This document shows, piece by piece, positions 8,839-19,323 of a DNA stretch of 64,000 bases; within the stretch, counting starts at the first letter, position 1; each line of letters opens with the position of its first letter. The position numbers and the translations under genes were made by a program. This DNA is from Gamsiella multidivaricata (taxonomy: Eukaryota > Mortierellomycota > Mortierellomycetes > Mortierellales > Mortierellaceae), in assembly GCF_025024155.1 (NCBI RefSeq), contig NW_026251737.1, forward strand, positions 62,001-126,000, read 5' to 3'. The notes under the pieces are model-generated. The model saw only the letters and a list, made by a program, of their open reading frames with translations, was not told the DNA's origin and made no database searches.

Positions 8839-11130
8839 TGTCATTTCAACAGAGATGTGCCCCAGCGCATCGAATACCATCCAGGAGCGATCCTCGACGG
8901 TATCGCCATGGACGCCGATCAAGGAAGTATTGTAGCATCACCCTCCTTCTCTCTTCAAATCCCTATCTCTGCATCGGTGTCGGTGTCATCAGCAGAGCCA
9001 TCCCAAGCCATGGTAGAGTATTCACGCCATCCGCTCCAAAACAGAGCCAACATACTCTTACAACAACCATTTGCTGGTCCGTGTTACTGAAGCAGGAGAT
9101 GCCGTCGAGAAACAAATTATCGTCCAATCCGCCAAGAGAAGAGAAGCCAGCTCAGAAGGCGCCGGAGGAGGCCGTGACTGGGGAATGATGAGCTCTACAG
9201 ATATTATTCTTGAAGTCAGCGGCGCATTCAGGCAGCGAAGCTTTGTTTCGGAGGGCAATGCTATCAACCGAGGAACTTCTGTTGCACCAGAGACTGTTAT
9301 CACTCAGATTATTACTCCTGGCTCGGGTCCTGTTGCATCAACAGATCTACCACAGCTGGTGGTAGAATACATGGACCCTCCCTACCAGTACACAGTGATT
9401 GTTCCCCCAGAGCTAGAGCAGTTAGCCGGCCTCACGACTGCGACTGTGGAGATCGCCGCGAAGACGATGGTTACTCAGTCCTCGGAAAAGGCAGCTGCAA
9501 CAGAACAGTCCTTTCAAGAATACCTTCGACTCTGTCAGTCCTAAGTAACATTCGGCACAAGACGCACCTGGCCAAGCATGAGGGATACGGCATTGACCAG
9601 CCCACTGAACTCTTCGACAAATACGGACCCCATGTCCTGGCAATCATGAAACTTCTAACGTATGAGTTTACGATTGCTGATGTCGTCGTGCCGCCCTTGG
9701 CGCATCTCAACCTTCCAGATGGGATCGAAGCTGTCAGGAAGAGTATTGATGTCAGCATGAGTAGCATTCCAACCCTGACAGATGAGACTACCAGATACAT
9801 CCAGGATTTACAGGCCAACGCCGACAGAGGTTTCGACACGGCATCTGGGAGGATCGATCTGAGTGCAATCGAGGCGCTAGACGGAGTTGATCTGCGGCAG
9901 CTCGAGTCGTTCCAGCACGTTAATGGCAAGAGTCATGAGCTCGACAACCTGTACCAAGTTGTTAAAGCCAAGGGACATGTCAAGTGGGTGTGCTTGGACC
10001 ACTACTGCGACAACTATCGACATTCTGCAACGCAGCACTTTGGTTTTGTCAGGGCCGGCGATGGGTGGTACAATATCGACGATGGCTCTGTCTCTTTTAG
10101 CGTCGGGTCCAGTATTATTGCCAAGCAATTTTACGATGCCCTGAAAAAAGCGCGCGGACTAAGACATCTCAACATTGCTATGGAATAGAACGTGACAATT
10201 GAGGATCTCCGGGCTCTTGAGGCTGCCATCCACAAGAGAAATTTTACCGACCTTTTACCGACCTGAATGTACATTCGTCGGGAACCAAAGGGCAGATATC
10301 CGATACTGTCAATCGCAAACATCGACTACATCTAATGATACAGCTCATGGCCAATGGACATATTCGGAGCATAGAAATCAATACAGGCGGCGACTATAGT
10401 CTGGAAATAATTCTCTGCAGTCGAGCCCAAGGTCTTCACAGAAGTTTTGAGTCAGCTTGGTCTTACTTTCGAGCAGTTTCAAAAAGCAAGCGAGCAGGGC
10501 AAGTTACGGTAACTGCCTGGTCGTTTTAGCAAGAGGTTGGCTGGCTTTAGATTGAAAGGGGAGTCTCCCGAGAGTTGGATTCACGTTGCCACAAAGCTGT
10601 GTCCTAGTAGGCATGACGTGCCTGGAATTGAGGAATTTGAGCTGTATTGCTATCGGCTGAACAGATCGAATTTTCTTCGACACTGTACTCAATGGATTCA
10701 AGCCATGGTTTCTGCCCCGCCTCAAAGCATCTGCCACATCGCTGTCTTCTTGGCATCTATGTTAGTCCAAAGATAAAATCAATATCTCGACTGATTTGAA
10801 GGCCTAGGACGGACTGCTGTCTTCATGCACCAACTCCTCCACATGGCGATCCTTGAGACGCGGCCAACTTTCTGGCATTCATCTCGAGGTCCTTGATTTC
10901 TCAACTCTGGGAACACTGGATTCCCAGCTCCCCAACTTTGCACTGGAGCAGCTTCAACCTCTTGTTTGCTGCATTCCTGAAAAAAGAGTAATGGGACAAT
11001 GCCACTGGAGATAGATCTTTGGGGTTCGGATATTACCGCTACAGCATCAGCGAGGAAGCTGGCTGCAGCACTCGAAAAGAAGGTGCACAATAGATACACC
11101 AAGCAAAATGGGAATCCACAAAAATAGTTT
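8839..11130 (+). pseudogene. Decayed member of a large multi-copy fungal protein family
   Basis: One protein can be followed through several frames. The N-terminal part starts DVPQRIEYHPGAILDG at about 8851. It continues in another frame (SYNNHLLVRVTEAGDAVEKQ) after a break near 9042, and in a third (AKHEGYGIDQPTELFDKYGP) after a 1-nt break at about 9540. It then runs through VKWVCLDHYCDNYRHSATQH to an in-frame TAG at 10186-10188, after which NVTIEDLRALEAAIHKRN continues the same frame. Beyond 10260 only scraps can be traced (LMIQLMANGHIRSIEINTGG; WIHVATKLCPSRHDVPGIEE), ending near 11130. From memory this resembles a repetitive, LRR-ending protein family common in Mortierella genomes; I could not verify that. 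At least two frameshifts and one nonsense codon argue strongly for a pseudogene. Biochemical function of the family is unknown to me. Confidence 0.75.
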
Positions 11131-11210
11131 CGCTATGGGTCTTGCAGAATTTGATGCGTTCTTTTTTAAAATTCTAGTATGCAATGCTATGCAGAGATTT
11201 GCCTCGGCCC

Positions 11211-14200
11211 TTAAAGATTCGACGGCTGGTCGAATTCGAACTTGTATTCCTCTTCGTCCGCGGTCCCGAAAATATGCTGCCGCGCTCCGAACCCGCGTTC
11301 CTGGCTTGCATGCGGATGCTCTCCTTTTGCCAGTTTCGTTCCAGAAACCGTGGTGGTGGTCGTCACCTCCGTACTTGCTGTGCCTTTAGAATCATCACCA
11401 TCACCACCCACACCGGAGCTATCGGCCTGAGTAATCGTTGTCGCCGCCACCGCTACTGATCCCGGTATGGCTGTAGAAGACGATGGCAGAACAGCCTCCT
11501 GCTCTTTGTGTGTCATCATCATCCCCCTGAATTCCTCCTCGATCTCCATCATCGTCTTTACATCCTCTTCCACAGGCCAGTCGCGAATCGTGAGTGGGTA
11601 CGGCAGCAAAGCCAGTCGCTTGAACAGATCTGAGCCCATCTTGAACCCAGCCTTCGCTTCCTCTCTTGCAGCGTCCGTGTTGCTCTTCAGTTTTGCGTTC
11701 AAACATGACACGCGCAGAGCTGCTGTGATGGCGTGGTTGACTTTGGCCTGGATCGCGCACCAGTTCGGATAGGAGTCCAGCATGAGCTCAACGTGGTGTA
11801 GGAGCACATTCGATAGTTCCGTGCAAATCTTGTGCGATGTATTAAAGTATTGACGACCCTGGCTCGCCTGGGACTTTGATGTGGCTGACGTTGAGCCGGT
11901 TTGAAAGTGCGGAGGGACATGCATGGATGAGGGACGTTCTGTGTCTGCAGCGGACCCTGCCGTGGCAATTTTTGCAGCGTTGGAGACCGTAGCTGAGTCT
12001 GTCTCTGAGTTAGGACTCGTTGCTCGGCTGACTGGTCGCGCGGTGGATTGCTTGAGTGCCTCAGAGACGTCCTTTGAATGACTTGGATCTGCGGATCTGG
12101 CAGGTGATGCTTGATAACAGAACTCACGCGAGGACGTGCCTTGAAGGATGGGAAGATAGGATGATTGCAGCATGATCGTGATGGTGTAGTACGACATGAT
12201 CAAGACGCCTATAGGGAGCAATGGTGGTTAGCCGAGTCACAGAAGGAATAAAAGACTGTGGCAAAAAGGATGTGATTTGAACGTACTCATTTTGCCATTG
12301 ACCTTATGGTTGACATTGGCATGATCCACATCATATCTGAATCTTAAGTGGCTCGGTATGGCCTCTTCCCATGCAATCAGCTCGGTTTGAAGACTTTGCA
12401 ACTCGTAATCCTGGAGCCATGCCTGCTCGGACCACTGACTAGTCCGTTCGTAGGCACCTGCTGCGGACTCTTCAGTTGCTGATGTGGATGACGCTCCGCT
12501 CCAGGCAGAGGACGAAACTGAGTCTCCTGTCAACGGCATAGGGCAAGCTGATGGTGCGGTGATGTTGGATCGGCCGGCGAGATACAATCCAACGCGACGA
12601 CCCAGTGTCCATAACCGGACCTCTTCCAAGAATAGGACTCGAGCGTACGATCCTCCGTCCGTGGTATCTTCTTCTACATCAAGGAGCAGTTGCATGCGCT
12701 CCATGTGTAGATCGAGCTCCAGCTGATCTGAAGGTGAACTAGGCGGCTGGCGCGCCTGGATAGGATAATCATGCCGGCTTTGTTGCTCCAGGATCTTTGG
12801 CGACAGCACCGAGAAACGCGCTGTCCCTCCACCGCCAGAATCCTGCCCGCACAAGAGTTGGGCTCGCATGTTCTCGCCTCTGTCCTGGTCCGTGGGATCG
12901 TCATCGCCTTCCTCGTCAATGGCCTGAAGCCTAGCCCATTTGCCATCTTTACTCTGCCCATTTTCCTCTTCTTCATCGTCTTCATCGCCATCGCTGTCCG
13001 GTAACGTATTCCGATAACTGGCCCGATCGGTACTTGGTGTCGAGTGATCTTCAGAATGTGCCATGTGCCTCTTTTCAGGCTGGACCTGGTCTCTCTTAAA
13101 AGACGTGTCCCTCCGTTTACCGATGACTGCGCGTGCCTGCAGCAATGATCGACTCGCACCCTCCTTTCCTCCCAGTCCAACACACCCCTCGATCTTTGGC
13201 AGTTCTGCCGTCACAGCCATGGAGTCCATTCCGTGAGGCCATCCAAAGTAGAGCCGGGAGATGGAATCGCGGATATAGAGACCCCAAAATGTCCACAACC
13301 TTGCCTGGTACGCAGCTTCGGGAATCATTCCCTTCGTGGCCTGGATGGACCTACTCGCTGCTTCGAGGTCCGGATAAGTACCGTCCGCATCGTTGGTATA
13401 CGACGTGGTGGCTAGAGCATTGTAGGTTCCACAGATCTCGGCGAGGCCAATAACAGCCTTAAAGACACCGTAGACGACCAACGACCCGAGCAGAATGCCC
13501 TGCATCCTGCTGAGACGGACCTTGGCGTCAATATAGAAATGCATCTCTGTTTTATGGGTTCAGGATGAAATAAAAAAATAAAAAATAAAAATAAAACTTG
13601 GTCAGATTGTATGCGCGTAGTTGCGTATTAAGTGGCGTGACATGGATAGAGATTAAGCCCAGCTCACCTCTTGCGCGTTCGCGGAACCGAATGGCGCGTT
13701 TGATATCGCTCGTTCGTGCTAGATGTTTGCAGGCTGTCATAAATATGATGTTTAGTAAAAACAAGGCCTGAGGGGTCTGTGGCTCCATCAAGTAGAGCTC
13801 TGCGGTTGCGCGGTCAATGACCGGATAGTAAAAGTACGCATGCTAAATAAGTAAATAAATAAATAAAGGACGTGTTCGATGAAGAGAATTAACGACAGTT
13901 CACAAGATCTTTAGCAAAAGACTCGAGGGTAATTAGCAGGCAGAGGCGACCTGATCATTAATATACTAACTCACCTCAAAAAATACATCCACAAGATAGT
14001 TCGCGTCGCGAGGAAGCAGCTGGAGATGGCCTGGAATTCCTTGGATACCGATAGCCAGCGACGGATCTGGCACAATGAAGAACTCATCATGCTCCTGTGA
14101 GATGTGACGAGGGATCATGATGCTAAAATCATACTCCTTGACAGCAAGCATATCCCTGGCGATCTTCTGCATCCTCTTGGACTCTCTGATTTGTTCCTCA

Positions 14201-16043
14201 GTAGGCAAGACTTCAGAACCAGAGGTGTTTGTGTCAGTATGATGCCCATTCATTGAATCGTCGGTAAAGTCCTGAATTGCCGGCGCAAACGTATGGGGGC
14301 CCTGCGATAACCGGTGATACGAGCCAGGAAAGAGCGCAGAATATTCACTGTCCACGAACGTCGGAGTATCCCACGGCTCCAATGAGCTGTATTGATCTGA
14401 GGATACGCCGATGACTGAGGATATAGGCGCAATCGAATGCACGGCGTGATTTGGGCCAGCCGCAGAATCAGTGGGCAAAGCACGATTCAAGGCGCCCTCA
14501 AGAGTCGGATACGAAAGACCCTGGCGGCGTTGTAATTGTTGCGGAGCATGCGAAATAGACGCGAGCGGCTTGAGGTCATAGCGTTGTTCGGTGTGTGGGG
14601 CCCCATGGTGCGATAAGGTCTTAGAACCATGACTTGTTGACGGTGCCCCCACGTCTGAAGCACCAGTTCTCGATGGCATGGTCGTGGCCAGAGAGAACTC
14701 CCGGTAACCTGCATATGCGAAGGGCGAATCCGATATTGGGTTCGTCGTGTAGCGTACGCTTCGTCCATCGTAGCTCGCTTGCATAGTGATATTAGACGCC
14801 TGGTCTAATCCTCTGTGAATGTAGGAGAGCTGCTGGTGATGTTGGTGTCGCAGCCCACTCGATGTTTGTGCCTGTGGTGGGTACAACGCCGATGGAATCG
14901 ACCGGTTATCAGTGTCCTGGTGCCAAGGCACTTTTGATGGAAACTGCTCGGCCACGTTATCTACAGTCCTCGGGACATGAGGCTGCACTCCACTCGAGGA
15001 CGGCGCTCCAGCTTGACTAGATTCCTTCGCCCTGGGCTGTCCACTATCGTCCGTAGCCGATGGTTCCTTAGGATAAAGACGTACAGGGTACTGAGGACCT
15101 GGATGGGCAACTCTAAGCGCCTTGGAAAGGTATCTTGATTGAGAAGTAAGAACCTGTTGTTGACGATTAAGATTGAGTTGATCGTTTGGAGTGTGTCCGG
15201 CGTATAAGAGCGCATGTGGACTTATGGGACCAAACCAGTGAGGTGGCATGATATTGCCTCTGGATGAGCCGTTGGCATTATTGGGCCTATTGGCGGCGAC
15301 GCCAACGATCTTTTCTTGGCTCAGAGGGGAGTCACCCCAAATCGCGCGTGAGAGCTGAGCACCTGTGTAACAGCAATCGACGTTGTTTCTTTTACAATTT
15401 GAACAGGGCACTCCACTGTCGCACTTGCGCTTTGGAATTCAATAAATGTTGACGAGAATTAGGACAAGAAAAAAGTCGGGATATAACTTCTTTCGTGCGT
15501 CGACTTTACCTTGTTTTGGCGACAGCGGTTGCACGAAGTCGCGACCTTGTGCCTCTTGCGGGCTTTGCCTGGTAAATAAGGAAGAGTAGGTGTCACCTGC
15601 CGTCGAGGCACAGCGTTTGTTGCATCCAGAGGTGTGACAGAAGAGATATGGTCCGAGTGAAACGTGGTTCCTAGATCTGCTGCTGCCCCGGCGGCAGATC
15701 GCGTGTTGAGATTAAACGTTGTGGAATCCACAAAAGGCGGGACTGGGAACTGATCATGCATATCTTTAGGACTGCCTACTGCTCCGTTTGACTGTGGTCG
15801 AAGTGGCCCATGGTGGTATGTGCTGTGCTGCTGCTGTTGTTGTCCTTGCTGTTGTTGTACTGGATGTAAGCTGTACAACGAATCGGCCCAAGACGACGAC
15901 GATGGTGTCGATGTTGATGATAAGGATATAGATACAGGTACAGGAGCAGGAAAAGGCGTTGACGTGGATCCTACCGCTGCAGAGACGGGTTGTGCAGAGA
16001 AGGCGGGATCAGAGGATCTGCCATGTGCTGGGTAAGGGTACAT
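11211..16043 (-). CDS. Zn2Cys6 fungal transcription factor, 1473 aa
   Basis: Binuclear zinc-cluster regulator with the fungal-specific transcription-factor (middle homology) domain. Five exons on the minus strand: 15510-16043, 13975-15429, 13668-13842, 12287-13546, 11211-12208; every phase closes, giving 1473 aa. The zinc cluster is Cys171, 174, 181, 187, 190, 197 (C-x2-C-x6-C-x5-C-x2-C-x6-C) and is split by intron 1 between QNK and RKC. A basic stretch KARKRHK precedes it. The middle homology domain begins around VDVFFEHAYFYYPVIDRATA and includes the typical RLWTFWGLYIRDSISRLYFG block. Long Gln/Ser/Thr/Asp-rich regions flank it, including a poly-Gln tract near residue 70. Target genes cannot be inferred; neighbours are unrelated. 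Confidence 0.93.
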
Positions 16044-18192
16044 GTGTCCTACAGGAGATCGGCAGTGGTCGATCCGTGGATGAAAAGGAGCTGTGGATTA
16101 ATTGTACGAACTGATAACTGGATAAAGAGATTTGGAGCCGAGATGGAAAGGGCGTGGTTATAAAGGAAGGGGAGGTAAGAATAAGGCAATAAAATAAAAG
16201 GGGCTCTGAGCGGAAGGGTCGGCGGAGAAGGTGAGACAGAGGGGATTTCCTGGGGCCTGAGGAAGGGAGATGGCGATGAGAGCGTACAGATAGACAGACA
16301 GGGAGAAGAGACTGTCAATCGATTTTGAGCGCAGGATATGGGTGCGAGTGTACGATGGAGCCCAAGGTTGAATGTGGAGATAGGAGAGAGAAATTGAGCA
16401 CCATGCCCAACATCGGATATCGATGTCGACATTTGGTACATGAACTTAAGAATGAGGAAATTACTTTGCTGTGTGTGAGTGTAAGCCTATGAGTGAATGG
16501 CCTAATTTGACCCATTCCTGCAGGCAATTGCTCAAAAGAAGTGACAAAAGGGACACGAAGCGAGTAAGCGCGTGGATGAGCGAGTGAGTGAGTGAGCGTG
16601 CAAAGAAATGAGAGAGTGAGGAAGAGGGGAATGGGGATGGCATGTTATCAGCCCACGCTCGTTGGAATGGGCGTTGCGGTAGGATAGATTCCTGGAGGAG
16701 AAATAACATCATTGGGGTCTGCTGCGTGCAGTATCCAGCCGACAGAGTCGACCAACAACAGACACTGCCTACAGCTGGATCTGCTTCCTTCCCCTCTGCG
16801 TCCCTAATGTCCACTTGTTTATTTTTATTCTATTTACACTGGCCGTTTCCTCTCTGTACTTTCTGCCGCCATTGAGCCTTTTATTGCACTCTAGCAGCAT
16901 GGACGAGGACAGCGCAGGTGTACACATCGCCATTGAAAGATGGTGTAGGAGGGGTTTGATGTCTCCTCGAACAGAATGATTCCCCAATGATGCGTGGAAT
17001 GCACTTTTTCTTGTGCATTGTTGTTTTTTCCCTTCTCCACTTGAAATCTACAAAGAAACAGAAACGTGTGAAGAATAAAATCGTTCGTCAAATGCAATTG
17101 CTATTGGTCGTACTATTTCTGTGACGCCGAACCTCCCGTGGAGGAAGAGGAATTGATTGGTCGAATGAGCGGAATGGCAGAATGAGAGGGGTGACTTTTA
17201 GTACTCAGATGAGATCACAGGGGCCGAGATGGGAGGGTCGGGTTTTCTTTCCTGCCACGTTTTTTATCTGGGGCTTCGCGTACTGCTCACTCATTCTGTT
17301 GATTTGTTCTTGTGTTCCCACTAAAGCGCAGTTTAGACTAATATCCAATCAGTATGGTGGACACAAACATTACATGCAGGAAGACGATGAGAGGATGAGG
17401 AATGGAGGCGGATGAGTGACGGACCAGCTCAAGGGAAAATCCAGGGGGCGGCTCTTGTATTTGCACGCATGTACGCTACTCGTTACGTTTGTAGACGGAT
17501 GGGTGTACCTGATTCTCGTTCCTGTCTCGCTGAAACATCTTCCCTTTGCTGTTGTGGATACTCAACCCTCTCTCGCTCTTTCGTTCTGTCACGCTTTTCA
17601 TTGGTGGCACGTGTAGAAAATAGCAAACAACATATTAGTCTCTGTGGAGCTCCATGTTTTCTACCACTTGAATATTTAGAGTATCTACTGGAGCGGTACC
17701 ACGTGTATGCCCCAGAGCCTTTCAAATAGTCTAAGCCTGATATATATATCCTGGATGTGTATGTCTCGCGATTGACGTGAGCTCGATGTCGACATTGCAA
17801 GGTGTCTTTATTTTTAAACCAGTCGGCTCTCTAGACATCCGCCTATAGCCTTCCGTATTGAGTGCCTATCCCTTTTCTCTGGAGCTGATATATGTTGCAC
17901 AGACTACTTCGTAGAGGTAACGACCATTGAAACGTGGGCATTCCCCAATCCTTGAACAAGACATATTGATCACAACCAGGTATCCCGTATAGACAAAAAG
18001 TTCTTAGTGGAGAACTTTATGGCGTATTGCCCACTGATTTCTTAAGGAGACTTTATTAAGAGAAATGCAAAGAAAGGGAATGGAGAGGGATTGGCGCAAA
18101 GGTAGTGGTTTTTTTTTCTTTCGAAACTGGTAGCTACAAATGAGTGGATATCGAATTACGTCAATGTTCTCTCAACTAGCACCACTAATGCA
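16044..18192. other. Long intergenic region
   Basis: No coding sequence recognised on either strand. It includes the 5' UTR and promoter of the zinc-cluster regulator and the 3' flank of the SH3 receptor gene. Its size fits a gene with extended upstream regulation. Confidence 0.4.
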
Positions 18193-19323
18193 TTAATAGC
18201 CGCCGCCATTGTAGAATCCGCCGCCATTATGAGGAGGCCCTTGGTTGGCGTTGAGATATTGCGGGCTAGGCTGTGGTGGGTAGCCGCCATCATTGCTATA
18301 GCCAGCATTCCAGCCGCCGCCTGGTGCAATCGAACTAATACGTTTGTTGGCCGCGGCCTTGAAGCTGGGACTGGGTGGGTAATGAGGACCGCCTGGAGCA
18401 CCGTGCTGCGATCCCTCATACGATCCCATTTCAACACAATGTCTCGGGAAGACTCCCTTCGCGCCGCCTCTCGTGTTATTAACTCCCATACACCATCCAT
18501 CGTCAAACTCTTGCAGGATCGTCACAGAGTCTCCGAGACCAATCTCAATCTCATCCGCAAGCGCTGGTGTGTAGGTGGCCACAACGTTATACGTTCCAAG
18601 TGGCTTGGTCGGAGTCATGGGAAGGCTCTCCTTGGGAGAAGCGGCAGGCTCTGGCAATTTAGCATACGGGTTGTTGTTATTGAACTGAGCAGTCTGCTGC
18701 AGCAGAGCAGAGGCCAGGTTCTTCTTTTTGCGGTGACGGCAGAAGGCAAGGCCTCCCAAAGCAAAGACGAAAAAACCGCCGACGGTTCCCAAACCAATAA
18801 AGACCTTTTCGGAAACCTTGGTAGGCACATTGTTATCGTTCGATCCTCCAGTTGGCGACGACGAGGGCACTGCTCCAGTGCCAGTGCCAGTGCTAGTTGC
18901 AGTACCAGTGCCAGAGGTACCAGGTGTAGTCGAAGACGAGCCATGGGCAGTGGTGGTTGCTGATGGACGGGTGGCTGGATTGGTTGCAGCTGGTCTGGTT
19001 GTAGACTTGGAGGGCGCGCTCGTGGTAGTAGGGGGATTGTTGGTGTGCGTTGTTGATGTCCTAGGCGCCTCTGTGGTGCTGGCCCTTGTTTCGGTGTGGG
19101 TGGGATTCTGTCGCTTATAGATACGGGGAGCCACATTGTCGATGATTGCGGCTACTTCCTGCTGCTGTTGCTGAACCTGGTCCTGGGATTTCACTTTGTA
19201 TCCAGCGACGCCAATGCCATTGGTGACGGGTGCTGCCTCGACAGTGAAGACCGCGATGGAGCCAATCAGGGCCACAAGGGCAGTCAGGGCGACAATGGCC
19301 TTTGTTGAGGGGTATCTCTTCAT
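18193..19323 (-). CDS. Mucin-like single-pass membrane protein with cytoplasmic SH3 domain
   Basis: 376 aa, one exon. Order: N-terminal signal sequence (about 1-31, KAIVALTALVALIGSIAVF core); Gln-rich segment; dibasic KR at 70-71 (Kex2-like, YKR/QNP); Ser/Thr/Pro-rich, presumably O-mannosylated ectodomain 72-170; membrane segment about 174-195 (VFIGLGTVGGFFVFALGGLAF) followed by RHRKKK stop-transfer; SH3 domain about 245-298 (ALADEIEIGLGDSVTILQ, DDGWCMGVN, GVFPRHCVE); Gly/Pro/Tyr-rich tail. The architecture recalls fungal surface sensors and adaptors (Msb2-, Sho1- or Fus1-like) that couple wall or osmotic stress to MAPK modules, but it is not a four-pass Sho1. The role is inferred from domain layout only. 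Confidence 0.85.
   Translation of the reverse strand: MKRYPSTKAIVALTALVALIGSIAVFTVEAAPVTNGIGVAGYKVKSQDQVQQQQQEVAAIIDNVAPRIYKRQNPTHTETRASTTEAPRTSTTHTNNPPTTTSAPSKSTTRPAATNPATRPSATTTAHGSSSTTPGTSGTGTATSTGTGTGAVPSSSPTGGSNDNNVPTKVSEKVFIGLGTVGGFFVFALGGLAFCRHRKKKNLASALLQQTAQFNNNNPYAKLPEPAASPKESLPMTPTKPLGTYNVVATYTPALADEIEIGLGDSVTILQEFDDGWCMGVNNTRGGAKGVFPRHCVEMGSYEGSQHGAPGGPHYPPSPSFKAAANKRISSIAPGGGWNAGYSNDGGYPPQPSPQYLNANQGPPHNGGGFYNGGGY

Noticed and set aside
18229..18963. 244-aa plus-strand frame
   Set aside because: Antisense shadow of the SH3 receptor gene; composition reflects the opposite strand's codon bias.
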